A stretch of 64,000 bases of DNA from CAVRTM01 sp963724015 (GTDB lineage: Bacteria > Actinomycetota > Actinomycetes > Actinomycetales > Dermatophilaceae), in assembly GCA_963724015.1 (NCBI GenBank), contig CAVRTM010000022.1:62001-126000 (forward strand), in the 5' to 3' direction. This document shows, in pieces, positions 43,429 through 53,223 of this stretch. The notes beneath the pieces are model-generated. The model was not told the origin of the DNA. It was given only the letters and a program-made list of their open reading frames with translations, and did not search any database. A program made the translations under genes and the position numbers. Position 1 is the first letter of the stretch, and every line of letters begins with the position of its first letter.

Positions 43429-45117
43429 CTAGGAGGGCTTCCCGGCGTACCGCTCGCGGCGCACCGTCGGCTTCTTGCCGCGCAGCGTGGCGCCGCGTAG
43501 ACCCCGGATGACCTCCTCGGCCTTGTCCTGCGGCACCTCGACGAGGGAGAAGCGCTCGGTGATCTCGATGGCGCCGACGTCACGGCCGGTGAGCGAGGAC
43601 TCGCCCGCGATCGCCCCGACGAGGTCCTGCGGGCGGATGCCGGCGTTGCGTCCGGCCCCGACGTACAGCCGGGTCATCGCGCGGTCGCCGCCCGGCCGCT
43701 GTCGGGGCCTGCCGCGGTCGCCCTTGGCGCCACGCGGCTCGCCGGCCCCTGCTGCCGGCGCCCGGACCTGCGGGATGTCGGGCTCGTCCTCGTCGCTTCC
43801 GCCTACCGCCTCGTGCGCAAGCTTCACCGCGGCGAGGGCCACCTGCAGGACGTCGAACTCATCGCCGAGGCTCTCCACGACGGTGCGGAACCGGTCCAGC
43901 TCGTCGGTGAGCAGGCTCTCGCGCAGCGCCGCCCGGGTCAGCTCGAGGCGGCGCACCCGCAGGTCAGCCACCGTGGGCACCGGCTCCACGGCGATCCGCT
44001 GACCGGTGACCCGCTCGATCGTCTTGAGCATCCGGTGCTCGCGGGGGTCCGCGAGCGTCACCGCGACACCCTCACGCCCGGCCCGGCCGACGCGCCCGAT
44101 GCGGTGCACGTAGGACTCCGGCGCGCTCGGCACGTCGTAGTTGATGACGTGGGTCAGGTGCTCCACGTCCAGCCCACGTGCGGCCACGTCGGTGGCCACC
44201 AGCAGGTCCGCCGTCTGGGCGCGCAGGCGTCCCATCACCCGGTCGCGCTGGTCCTGGCTCATCCCGCCGTGCAGCGCCTCGGCCCGGTAGCCCCGGCCGT
44301 TCAGCGTCTCGGTGACGGTGTCCACCTCGTCCCGGGTGCGGCAGAACACGATGGCCGCGGTCGGCGCCTCGATGTCGAGCACGCGTCCGAGGGCCGCGGC
44401 CTTGTGCGCCCGCGGCACGAGGAACGCGCTCTGGCGCACCTTCGGCGCCTCACCGGCGATGACGGGGGCGCGCTCGATGCGGACCTGCACCGGGTCCTTG
44501 AGGTGCCGGCGGGCCAGGGCCGCGGTGCGGGACGGCATGGTCGCGGAGAACAGCACGGTCTGCCGGCCCTCGGGCGCAGCCGACAGCAGCGTCTCGATGT
44601 CCTCGACGAACCCCATGTCGAGCATCTCGTCGGCCTCGTCCAGCACGACCGTGGTGACGGCGTCGAACTGCAGGGCGCCGCGGCCCAGCAGGTCGACGGC
44701 CCGGCCCGGCGTGGCCACGACGAGGTCCACCCCGCGCGACAGCGCCCGCAGCTGCTGCCCGATGGGGGTGCCGCCGTACACCGGCAGCACCCGGGCGCCC
44801 AGCCCGCGGCCGTACTTGTACATGGCCTCCGACACCTGCACCGCCAGCTCCCGGGTCGGTGCGAGCACCAGGGCGGTCGGCGTGCCGGGGCGCTCCTCCA
44901 GCGGGGGCAGGCGGTCCAGCAGCGGCAGGGCGAAGGCGGCGGTCTTGCCGGTGCCCGTGGCGGCGGTGCCGAGGACGTCGCGGCCGGCCAGCAGCGGCGG
45001 CACGGCCTCGCACTGGATCGGGGTCGGCTCCTCGTAGCCCAGCGAGGACAGAGCCTGCAGCAGCTCCGGACGCAGGTCGAGGTCGGCGAAGGTGGGGGCG
45101 CTCTCTGACGTGCTCAC
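43429..45117 (-). CDS. DEAD-box RNA helicase, CsdA/DeaD-like
   Basis: A 562-residue helicase. Motifs in order: GYEEPTPIQCEAVPPLLAGR (Q motif), GTAATGTGKTAAFALPLLDR (I), VLAPTRELAVQVSEA (Ia), VLDEADEMLDMGF (II, DEAD), VLFSATMPSR (III), ATDVAARGLDVEHLTHVINY (V) and YVHRIGRVGRAGREG (VI). The C-terminus ends in a DbpA-type RNA-binding domain (MTRLYVGAGRNAGIRPQDLV). Such helicases remodel rRNA and cold-shock mRNAs. GTG 45117 starts at the family N-terminus (VSTSESAPTFADLDL). Confidence 0.93.
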   Translation of the reverse strand: MSTSESAPTFADLDLRPELLQALSSLGYEEPTPIQCEAVPPLLAGRDVLGTAATGTGKTAAFALPLLDRLPPLEERPGTPTALVLAPTRELAVQVSEAMYKYGRGLGARVLPVYGGTPIGQQLRALSRGVDLVVATPGRAVDLLGRGALQFDAVTTVVLDEADEMLDMGFVEDIETLLSAAPEGRQTVLFSATMPSRTAALARRHLKDPVQVRIERAPVIAGEAPKVRQSAFLVPRAHKAAALGRVLDIEAPTAAIVFCRTRDEVDTVTETLNGRGYRAEALHGGMSQDQRDRVMGRLRAQTADLLVATDVAARGLDVEHLTHVINYDVPSAPESYVHRIGRVGRAGREGVAVTLADPREHRMLKTIERVTGQRIAVEPVPTVADLRVRRLELTRAALRESLLTDELDRFRTVVESLGDEFDVLQVALAAVKLAHEAVGGSDEDEPDIPQVRAPAAGAGEPRGAKGDRGRPRQRPGGDRAMTRLYVGAGRNAGIRPQDLVGAIAGESSLTGRDVGAIEITERFSLVEVPQDKAEEVIRGLRGATLRGKKPTVRRERYAGKPS

Positions 45118-45219
45118 CCCCAAAGTGTGCCTGCCCCGCCTGCGGCGCTCGCCGGCGGCCACAGCCACGCCACAGGCCAGGCACATCCTCGGGACGGCTT
45201 CGGGCCCCAGGCTGGGCGC

Positions 45220-45554
45220 ATGACGACGACGCCGGCGACGCACCCGCCGGGCGCCGGGCCGAGAGGTCCCCAGCGGCCTGCCCTCGCCGCAGCGGCCCCC
45301 GCGCCTGGTGCGGCGGCCGGTCAGCTCGGGTGGTACACCGTCATCGGCATCGCCTCGACGCTGGCCTACCTCGCGCTCTACCAGCTGCTGCGTGGGCCAC
45401 TGAGCTCCTGCGTGGGCTCTCCACCGGTGCCGGCCGCACGGCGGAGCTCGGTGTGCTCGTCGTCGCGAACCTGGCTGCGGGCCTGCTGCGCTTCCTCCTG
45501 CTCAAGGGGTGGGTGTTCGCACCGCACCGCACGGCTGCCCCGCGCCGCACCTGA
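45220..45554 (+). pseudogene. GtrA-family protein remnant with internal deletion
   Basis: From ATG 45220 the frame gives GQLGWYTVIGIASTLAYLAL followed by YQLLRG, the first helix of GtrA flippase-like proteins. The family's end (AELGVLVVANLAAGLLRFLL, then KGWVFAP) follows within 20 codons but in another frame, ending at 45554. The two central helices and the NRRFTF-type loop are missing, so about 60-80 codons appear deleted with a frame change near 45386. It is probably a dead gene. It lies next to a mannosyltransferase gene, a setting in which GtrA proteins are common. Confidence 0.6.
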
Positions 45555-45572
45555 CCCAGCCCGGGCTGTCGC

Positions 45573-46772
45573 CTAGCCGACCCACCATTGCATGGCCCAC
45601 CCGGCCGCGATGCCCGACGCCGCGAGCGCGGACGCCCCGACCCAGACCGCTCGGGCCGGCGGGCGACGTCGGGCGAGCCACGCGCCGAGCAGGACGAACA
45701 GGGGAAAGACTGCGTGAAGGTACCGAGGGCTGGAGTCGAAGATGGTGGAGAACGACATCGACACCGAGCAGAGCGCCGCGTAGACCGCCTCGGGCCACCA
45801 TCGTCGGCGGATCAGCCAGATGGTGCCCGCCCACGCTGCCAGCGGAGCTGCGAGTTCCAGGAGGCGAACCACTCTGAGGTGCCCGCTGTCAGCCGTCATC
45901 AGCTTGTGCAGGGCGTCCTCGAGGCCGACCCAGGGCGGCGCCGTCGCGCGCCCGAATCCCTCCCGCTGAGCCGTCGTCCAGGCATCCCACTGCCCCGTGC
46001 GAGCACGCAGCCACGCGAAGTAGCCCACGACGAACAGGGGGCCACTCATCAGCGTCAGTGCGCTGGGCCGGAGCCGCCACTTCATGGGACCCCGCCCTTC
46101 GGTCTGCACGTACATCACCGCGAGCCCGACCACCAGGAGCGGGCCTGTGATGCGAAGGGTGCACGCCAGGCCTGCCAGCAACCCCGCCCAGCCCCAACGG
46201 CGCCGGCGGCCGCACAGCCAGGCCCCCAGCGCGAGTGCGATGAAGGGCGCTTCGGTGTAGACGACGGAGAAGAAGACCGTCAGAGGAGCGACGGCGTAAC
46301 AGATGACGGCCCACCGGGCCGCGTCGGATCGACCGGTCATCTCATAGGCCAGCTGCCACAGCAGGACAGCCGACACCAGACCGCACACCGTGACGATGGC
46401 CAGGCCGGTCCAGCGAACCTCCACCCCCGGTGGGCTCGCGATGCGCAGCAGCCAGGGAAAGCCCGGCAGGAACGAGAAGTAGCTGTGCGGGTAGTCGACC
46501 TGCGGGTAGCCGCGGATGGCCAGGGCAGCGTACAAGTGCGAGTCCCAGTGCGAGAACCGGTACATCAGCCACGATCCCGGGTCCGCCCGCCGTCCGGACG
46601 CGTCCACTCCGCCCGACCAGGCGGTGATGACGACCAGCGGCAGCAGCACGAGCCGGGTGATCAGCCAGACCGTTCCCGCCCGACGAAGGTCGCCCGCCCG
46701 AGCCACATCCGCGCCCGCGGGGGACAGCGCTCCCTCATGGACCGCACTGGCCCGTGCGCCGGCCCTGGTCAC
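45573..46772 (-). CDS. PIG-V-like membrane mannosyltransferase
   Basis: A 399-residue polytopic protein with about nine hydrophobic segments. FSHWDSHLYAALAIRGYPQV contains the HWDS/Y motif and FFSVVYTEAPFIALALGAWL the VxYTEAPF motif that define PIG-V/GPI mannosyltransferase II relatives of the GT-C fold; FLPGFPWLLRIA fits the same family. In actinobacteria such enzymes add mannose from polyprenyl-phosphate-mannose to proteins or lipoglycans. GTG 46772 is used. The acceptor is unknown. Confidence 0.85.
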   Translation of the reverse strand: MTRAGARASAVHEGALSPAGADVARAGDLRRAGTVWLITRLVLLPLVVITAWSGGVDASGRRADPGSWLMYRFSHWDSHLYAALAIRGYPQVDYPHSYFSFLPGFPWLLRIASPPGVEVRWTGLAIVTVCGLVSAVLLWQLAYEMTGRSDAARWAVICYAVAPLTVFFSVVYTEAPFIALALGAWLCGRRRRWGWAGLLAGLACTLRITGPLLVVGLAVMYVQTEGRGPMKWRLRPSALTLMSGPLFVVGYFAWLRARTGQWDAWTTAQREGFGRATAPPWVGLEDALHKLMTADSGHLRVVRLLELAAPLAAWAGTIWLIRRRWWPEAVYAALCSVSMSFSTIFDSSPRYLHAVFPLFVLLGAWLARRRPPARAVWVGASALAASGIAAGWAMQWWVG

Positions 46773-46974
46773 GGCACCGTCCGGATCCGTGGACCGGAAC
46801 CTGGGTGACCGCCCATTCCCGCCCCTCCCGAATGAGGTCGCGGGCGCAGCTCCACAGCTTCCCGCCCCCTACCCGGTGCCCGTCGTCGGCTACGGTAGCC
46901 GACGCCTGGCGCTGCGCCTGTTCCGGCAGGCGACCCGTCGGGACGGCCAGAGTCCTCGCCCGGCACCCGGGGCG

Positions 46975-49394
46975 TCAGACGTCGATCTCGACGACCATGC
47001 CATGGCCGGCGTTCGGGAGGAGGAACCCGTCGTCGCCGGCAAGAACGTGCTCGCCGTCGAGGCGGACCGATGCCGGCTGTGCCCCGTGCACGACCAGACG
47101 GAACGCCTGGCGGGCGAACTCGGGGTAACCCTCGCCGTCCACGTCCGCGCGCAGCTCCAGCAGGTCGCCGGTCCTCGTCAGGGTGAGCTCGGTCCGGTAG
47201 CGCTGGCCACGGTCGGCCGCGAACGTCAGGCCGTCGTCCTCCTGCAGGAGCGACCGGTGCTCGCCGTCCACCGTGGGGACGAACAGGTGCAGCTCGATGA
47301 CGGCCGGGTGGTACCCGTCGGTGGAGTCGGGCGCCTCCGGCCACATCGGGATGACCGCTCCTCCACGCGCGAACACCGGAATGTGCTCCATCGGCGTGGG
47401 GACCATCAGGAAGGCGCGCCCATCGAACCTGGCGCCGGAATGCCAGTCGTACCAGTCTCCCTCGGGCAGGTACACCTGCCTGGAGGTCTGGCCGGCCTGC
47501 AGCACGGGGGCCACGAGCAGGTCCCGTCCGAAGAGGTACTCGTCGTCGAGGTCGCGCACCAGCAGGTCGTCCTGGTGGTCGAACACCAGCGGCCGCTGCA
47601 CCGGCGCACCGGTCTCCGAGGCGGCGAGGAAGGCTGCGTAGAGATAGGGCATGAGCCGGTAGCGCAGCCGCAGCGCCTCGCGGACGATCGACTGGACCGC
47701 CTCACCCCATGCCCAGGCGTACTGGTCGACGTTCCCGATCTCGGAGTGGTTGCGGCAGAAGGGGGTCAGCGCGCCGTACTGCATCCACCGCAGGTAGAGC
47801 TCGGCGTTGGAGTTGCCGGCGAAGCCCCCGATGTCGGCGCCGACGAACGCCTGACCGGAGACGCCCAGGCCCGTGCCCATCGGGATGCTGACCCACAGGT
47901 GGTCCCAGCGGGACTGGTTGTCGCCCATCCAGTTGGCGGCATACCGCTGGATCCCGGCGAATCCCGCGCGGGACAGCACGAACGTCCGCCGGTCGGGCAT
48001 GGCCGCGAGCAGCCCCTGGGTCGTCCCCATCGCCATCAGCAGGGCGTACTGGTTGTGGTAGCGCTCATGGGAGTCGCGTCCCTGGTTGAAGCGCATGGCC
48101 CGCTGGGTCGATGTTGCCGGTGGCGGGCTCGTTCATGTCGTTCCAGATGCCGGCGAGGCCGGACTGGACGTGGGCGGCGTTGAGCTCCCCCCACCACGCG
48201 CGTGCCTCCTCCGTGGCGAAGTCCGGGAAGGCGGTGTCACCGGGCCAGACCTGGCCGATGTAGGTGTTGCCGCCCTCGGTCCTGCACAGGACGCCGCGCT
48301 CGACGGCCTGGTCGAACACCCAGTAGCCGGGGTCGTGCTTCACGCCGGGGTCGATGATGGTGATGGCCCGAAAGCCCTTCTCCGCCAGCCGCTTCAGCAT
48401 GCCCGCAGCGTCCGGGAAGAGGTCGGTGTTCCAGGTGAAGACGCGGTAGCCGTCCATGTACTCGATGTCCAGCCACAGCGCGTCACAGGGGATGCCCGCG
48501 TCCCGGTGCCGCTGCGCCAGCGTCTCGACCGCGTCCTGGGTGTAGGCCGCCCAACGACACTGGTGGTAGCCCAGGGACCACAGCGGCGGGGGCGCGGTGC
48601 GTCCGGTGAGCCAGGTGTAGGCCTCGAGGATCTCGGGCATGCCCGGCCCCGCGAAGATGTACTCGGTGTACTGGCCGCCGGCGAAGTGGATCCGGTACTC
48701 GTCCGGGCGGGAGAACTCGTAGGCGCCACGGTAGGCGTTGTCGACGAACGAGGCGGCCATCGCTCCGGAAGGACCGGCCTGGTGGTAGAAGAACGGGATC
48801 GAGACGTAGTACGGGTCGTACTCGGTGCTCGTGCGGTCGGCCCGCGGGTCGCTCTCGGAGAGGCCGGCGGTGATCTCGGCGGCGGAGTTGGGGTCCAGCA
48901 CGTCGTTGTTCCAGAGCGTGAAGTCGCGGCCCTTGCGGTTCTGGTGACCGGTCTTCTCGCCCAGCCCGAAGACGGCGTCCTCGCGGCCGGCACGTCCGGC
49001 GGAGCGTGAAGGCGTCGTTGAGGGTGGCGTAGGCCCAGTAGCGGCCGTCCTCGTCGCGGGCGGTCTCCACCACGGTGCTGCCGTCCGGGCGGTGCACGTC
49101 CAGGCGCAGCGGGTCCAGCCCCAGCGACACCACCATGGCCGGCGTACGGAGCCGGACGACGCCGTCCTCGCGGTCGACCGAGAACTCGGGGACCTGCTCG
49201 AGCGGGTCGACGCACACGGCGTACGTCGGTGCCTCGTCGAACACGCCTCCCCTGCTGATCGTGACGCGGAGGACGTCCTCGCGGACGAGGTCGATCCTCA
49301 GCATCTCGCCGTGGGTGTGCCCCAGCAGCCCGGTGGGCGTCTGCTCGACGCTGTCGACTCGCTCGAACCGGCGGTAGTTGTCCGTGGTGGTCAC
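46975..49394 (-). CDS. GH31 alpha-glucosidase (two frameshifts)
   Basis: Cleaves alpha-linked glucose from oligosaccharides. GTG 49394 starts VTTTDNYRRFERVDSVEQTP. Key parts: YTWLTGRTAPPPLWSLGYHQ, LWLDIEYMDGYRVFTW, GLAGIWNDMNEPA (catalytic Asp in the WNDMNE box) and FVGADIGGFAGNS (acid/base Asp). Two insertions break it: near 49000 minus-strand CCGCGAGGAC should be CCGGAGGAC, restoring RTCRPEDAVFGLGEKTGH, and near 48098 GCGGGCCATG should be GCGGCCATG, restoring DPAAMRFNQGRDSHERYH. The restored protein has 805 residues, typical for GH31. There is no signal peptide, so it is cytosolic. The specificity, glucosidase or xylosidase, is not settled. Confidence 0.88.
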
Positions 49395-49524
49395 AGGACC
49401 GGGCTCCTCGGGGGTGGAAGGCGGGCGGGCGACCCCGAGCATGCCGAAGTCACGGGCGGAGCGCACGTCCTGACGGGGCGTGTCAGCACGCAGCCGGCCG
49501 GATGGCCGTTTTCCCTGTCAGTCC

Positions 49525-49567
49525 TTGACGGCCGTCGGCGGCAGGAGCAGACTCCTAACTGTGTTAG
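49525..49567 (+). promoter_or_regulatory. Leaderless promoter with palindromic operator for TetR gene
   Basis: TTGACG (49525-49530), a 17-base spacer, then CAGACT (49548-49553) places the transcription start about seven bases on, at the GTG of the TetR gene. CTAAC-TGT-GTTAG (49555-49567) is a perfect 5+5 palindrome lying over the start site, as expected for an autoregulatory TetR operator. All elements are seen directly; function is inferred. Confidence 0.6.
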
Positions 49568-50163
49568 AAGCACCGACCAGAGATAGGGCAGCCGAACGTC
49601 GTGCGAGCACCCGGCAGGAGATCCTCGACGCGGCGTGGGCCCTGGCGCACGAGGTCGGCCTCACCGAGGTCACGCTGCGGGCGCTGGCCCACCGGGTCGG
49701 GATGCGCGCGCCGTCCCTCTACTCCTACTTCGACTCCAAGAACGCCGTGTACGACGCCATGTACGCGCAGGCGTGGAGCGCCTGCCTGGAGGCGATGGCC
49801 GCCCCGGCAGGGTCGCGTCCGCGCAGCCGCGGGGCCGCGCTGCGCCGGCACGCACGCACCTTCGTCGACTTCGCCGTCGCCGACCCGGCGCGTCACCAGC
49901 TGATGAACCAGCGCACCATCGTCGGCTTCACCCCCAGCCCCGAGGCCTACGCACCCTCGGTGGCCACGCTGGAGCTCACGCGGGCCCTGCTCGCCGGCTA
50001 CGGCGTGACACGGCAGGAGGACCTCGACCTGTACGTCGCGTTGATCGCCGGCCTGGTCGACGCGCAGCTGGCCAACGACCCGGGGGGCAGGCGCTGGCTG
50101 CGGCTGCTCGACCGGGCTGTCGACATGTTCGACCGAGATCTGGGCCTAGGGCCCCCCACCTGA
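49561..50163 (+). CDS. TetR-family transcriptional regulator
   Basis: A 200-residue regulator. The N-terminal helix-turn-helix is ILDAAWALAHEVGLTEVTLR followed by ALAHRVGMRAPSLYSYFDSK; the C-terminal ligand-binding part resembles TetR_C_33/WHG families (HQLMNQRTIVGFTPSPEAYA). GTG 49561 is supported by the leaderless promoter just upstream; no ribosome site is seen. Ten bases separate it from the mycothiol enzyme gene, so the two form an operon that it probably controls together with itself. Confidence 0.9.
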   Translation: MLEAPTRDRAAERRASTRQEILDAAWALAHEVGLTEVTLRALAHRVGMRAPSLYSYFDSKNAVYDAMYAQAWSACLEAMAAPAGSRPRSRGAALRRHARTFVDFAVADPARHQLMNQRTIVGFTPSPEAYAPSVATLELTRALLAGYGVTRQEDLDLYVALIAGLVDAQLANDPGGRRWLRLLDRAVDMFDRDLGLGPPT

Positions 50164-50173
50164 GGAGACAGCC

Positions 50174-50950
50174 ATGGCGACCAACCTGACCACCCGGGCG
50201 ACCGCACCTGCGCGCAGGCTCGCGCTGGGCTGGGATGCCGCGATGGCCCTGGCGGCCACCGAGTACGACCGCGTCGCCGCCCTGCTCGACCAGCTCGGAC
50301 CGGCCCAGTGGGCGGCGCCCACCGACTGCCCGGCCTGGGACGTCCGCGCGATGGCAGGGCACATGCTGGGCATGGCCCAGATGGTCGCCACCGAGGCGGA
50401 GATGGAGCGCCAGCAGGTGGGCTCGCACGAAGCGGCCGCACGGTCCGGCACCAGCGCCCTCGACGCGCTGACGGCCCTGCAGGTCGACCTGAACGCCGAG
50501 CTGGACACCGCCGAGCTGGTCCGGCAGGTGCGGACGGTCGGCCGGCAGGCGGCCACCAGCCGTCGGCAGACTCCGGCTGAGGTGCGCGACAGCACCATGG
50601 CCGAGATGCAGGACCCAGGCGGCGGCGCCCTCGAGCCGTGGACCTTCGGGTACCTGCTCGGCATCATCCTCACCCGCGACCCGTTCATGCACCGGATCGA
50701 CATCGCCAGGGCGACCGGCGTCCCGCTCGCGGTCTCGCCGGGGCACGAGGGCGTGCTCGTCGACGACGTCGTGCGGGAGTGGGCCGGTCGTCACGGCCGG
50801 CCGTTCTCCCTCGAGCTCACCGGTGTCGCCGGCGGTCACTGGGGCGCCGGCGGCGGTGACCACATCACGATGGACGCCCTGGAGTTCTGCCGCACGCTCT
50901 CCGGCCGGCACGAGGGGACCGGCCTGCTGTCGGAGCGAGTCCCGTTCTGA
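50174..50950 (+). CDS. Mycothiol-dependent maleylpyruvate isomerase-family (DinB-like) enzyme
   Basis: A 258-residue protein of the MDMPI N-terminal/DinB fold: PTDCPAWDVRAMAGHMLGMA supplies the first metal-binding His, and ILTRDPFMHRIDIARATGVP the second His region with the typical D-x-x-x-HRxD. The C-terminal part (FSLELTGVAGGHWGAGGGDH) is a small extra domain. Such enzymes use mycothiol to transform or detoxify electrophiles in the cytosol. ATG 50174 follows CTGAGGAGACAGCC. Co-transcribed with the TetR gene. Substrate unknown. Confidence 0.87.
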   Translation: MATNLTTRATAPARRLALGWDAAMALAATEYDRVAALLDQLGPAQWAAPTDCPAWDVRAMAGHMLGMAQMVATEAEMERQQVGSHEAAARSGTSALDALTALQVDLNAELDTAELVRQVRTVGRQAATSRRQTPAEVRDSTMAEMQDPGGGALEPWTFGYLLGIILTRDPFMHRIDIARATGVPLAVSPGHEGVLVDDVVREWAGRHGRPFSLELTGVAGGHWGAGGGDHITMDALEFCRTLSGRHEGTGLLSERVPF

Positions 50951-51045
50951 CCGCCGCCGCGCCTGGGTACGCCCTCGGGGAGCCAGGCCGAGCGGGCGTT
51001 TGACGTAGCCTGAGCTCTCACCCGCCCGAGCTCCCGGAGGACCTG

Positions 51046-51936
51046 TTGCCGGCCCACCTCAGCAGCGCCGAGGACGTCAGCGCTGCCCTCGAGCAGGTGG
51101 CGTACCTCGCCGACGAGGGGCTGGCCACCGCGACCTTCCTGGCCCTGGAGCTGGACCGGCCCTTGTTCCTCGAGGGCGAGCCCGGCGTCGGCAAGACCAG
51201 CCTCGCGATCGCCCTGGCCCAGGTCCTCGGCGGTGAGCTCGTCCGGCTGCAGTGCTACGAGGGCATCGACTCGACCCAGGCGCTCTACGACTGGGACTTC
51301 CCCCGCCAGCTGCTGCACCTGCGCGCCGCCGAGGCGAGCGGCATCACCGACCCCGCGGCCACCGAGGCCTCCCTCTACGACCGGCGGTTCCTGCTCGCCC
51401 GCCCGATCCTGCGCGCCCTGGAGACCTCCACGCCGGAGCACCGCAGCGTGCTGCTGATCGACGAGATCGACCGCGCCGACGACGAGTTCGAGGCGTTCCT
51501 GCTGGAGGTCCTCAGCGACTACGCCGTCACCATCCCCGAGCTCGGCACCGTCCGCGCCCAGACGCCGCCGCTGGTGGTCGTCACCTCCAACCGCACGCGC
51601 GACGTCCACGACGCCCTCAAGCGTCGCTGCCTCTACCACTGGCTGGACCACCCGGCCCGGGCCCGCGAGGTCGCGATCCTGCGCCGTCGCGTCCCCGACC
51701 TGAGCCCGCGGCTGGCCGAGCAGGTCGCGTACGGCGCCGCCCGGCTGCGCGGGCTCGGGCTGGTCAAGCCGCCGGGGCTCGCCGAGTCGCTGGACTGGGC
51801 CCGCTCGCTGCAGGTGCTCGGCGCCGGGGAGGTCACGGCCGAGACCGCCGCCGCCTCGCTCGGCGCCGTGGTGAAGTACCGCGAGGACGTGGAGACCGTC
51901 ACCTCCCGCGGCCTGCAGCACCTCCTCGTGGAGTGA
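51046..51936 (+). CDS. MoxR-type AAA+ ATPase, CoxD-like
   Basis: A 296-residue AAA+ ATPase. FLEGEPGVGKTSLAIALAQV (Walker A), VLLIDEIDRADDEFEAFLLE (Walker B), VVVTSNRTRDVHDALKRRCL (sensor 1 and the Arg finger region). The segment LQCYEGIDSTQALYDWDFPR is typical of CoxD, which matures the molybdenum-copper site of CO dehydrogenase and related hydroxylases. The start is TTG 51046 with GGAGG seven bases upstream. It overlaps the VWA gene (GTGA), and a Mo hydroxylase lies 9 kb downstream, which supports a maturation role. Confidence 0.88.
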   Translation: MPAHLSSAEDVSAALEQVAYLADEGLATATFLALELDRPLFLEGEPGVGKTSLAIALAQVLGGELVRLQCYEGIDSTQALYDWDFPRQLLHLRAAEASGITDPAATEASLYDRRFLLARPILRALETSTPEHRSVLLIDEIDRADDEFEAFLLEVLSDYAVTIPELGTVRAQTPPLVVVTSNRTRDVHDALKRRCLYHWLDHPARAREVAILRRRVPDLSPRLAEQVAYGAARLRGLGLVKPPGLAESLDWARSLQVLGAGEVTAETAAASLGAVVKYREDVETVTSRGLQHLLVE

Positions 51937-53223
51937 GCGTGCCGACCGCCCCGGCGCCGTGGGAGGAGTCGCTGGTCGGCTTCGGCCAGGCCCTGCGCGG
52001 GGCCGGTGTGGCGGCGCACGCGGACCGGCTGCGCGCCATGGCCGAGGCGCTCACCCGCCTGCCGGCGCCCACCCGCTCCGGGCGTCTACTGGGCCGGCCG
52101 GCTGACCTGCTGCTCCCGCGCCGAGGACATCCCCGTCTACGACCGCGTCTTCGAGGCGTGGTTCACCACCGGGCCGGTGAACGTACCCAGCCGCACCAGG
52201 GTGGAGGTCGACCGCCCGGTCGGCGAGGTGGACGACGACGCGGGCGGGGAGGAGTCCGGGGACGACGAGGCGGGGCTGGTCCACCGCGACCGCGAGCACC
52301 CGTGAGGTCCTGCGCCACCGAGACGTCGCCCGCCTCGACCCGCAGGAGCGCGCCGAGGTCAACCGCCTCATCGCCGCGATCAGCGTCGACGGGCCCGCAC
52401 CGGCGCACGCGGCGTACCAGGCCCGGCCGCACCGGCGTCCTCGACCGGCGGGCCACCACGGCCGCCATGCTGCGGGCCGGCGGCGAGCCGGCCCGGCTGC
52501 GGCACCGCCGGCGGAAGGTGACCCCTCGCCGGGTCGTCGTCCTGCTCGACGTCTCGGGCTCGATGCGCACGTACGGCGAGGCCTACCTGCGCTTCGCGCA
52601 CGCGATGGCCCGGGTCCGGCCCCGCACCGAGGTGTTCACCATGGGCACCCGGCTCACCCGCGTCACCGCGGCGGTGCGGCAGTCCGACCCGGAGCGGGCC
52701 CTGGCCGCCTTCGCCGAGGCCGTGCCCGACTGGTCCGGCGGCACCCGGCTGGGCGACAGCGTCCGCGACTTCCTGCACACCTGGGGGCGGCGGGGGCTCA
52801 GCCGCGGCTGTGTCGTCGTCATCGCCTCGGACGGCTGGGAGCGCGGCGACGCCACGCTGCTGCGCGAGCAGATGGCGCGCCTGCACCGGCAGGCGCACCG
52901 CGTGATCTGGGTCAACCCGCAGAAGGGCAAGGACGGCTACGCCCCGCTCACCGCGGGGATGCAGGCCGCCCTGCCGTCGGTCGACGCGTTCCTCGCGGGG
53001 CACAGCGTGGCCACCCTCGAGCGAGCTCGCCGTCGAGGCCGCCACGGACCGGCCGCGCCGGCGCCCGCTGCCCCCGCGCCTGACCAGATCCGTGACGGCA
53101 CAGGCGCGCCGGCCGCCCCGCAGGGTGACCGGCGCGCCGGGTGCTCGACGGGTCAGGCGGTCGCCGGCACCGCCTTGGCCAGGGCGGCCAGCGCGGCGGG
53201 GAAGCACTCCGCCGGCGGGGTGA
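51933..53223 (+). CDS. VWA-domain protein, CoxE-like (four frameshifts)
   Basis: GTG 51933 (overlapping the MoxR stop) or GTG 51939 starts VPTAPAPWEESLVGFGQALR. Successive frames read VYWAGRLTCCSRAEDIPVYD, EVLRHRDVARLDPQERAEVN, then the intact VWA domain RRVVVLLDVSGSMRTYGEAY (MIDAS DxSxS) with CVVVIASDGWERGDATLLRE and VIWVNPQKGKDGYAPLTAGM. Breaks lie near 52085, 52290, 52430 and 53022; removing four bases gives about 428 residues, right for CoxE. The stop is uncertain: after the last repair the frame ends at 53223, overlapping the convergent allG gene. MoxR and VWA proteins act as a pair, here probably on the Mo hydroxylase. Confidence 0.8.
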
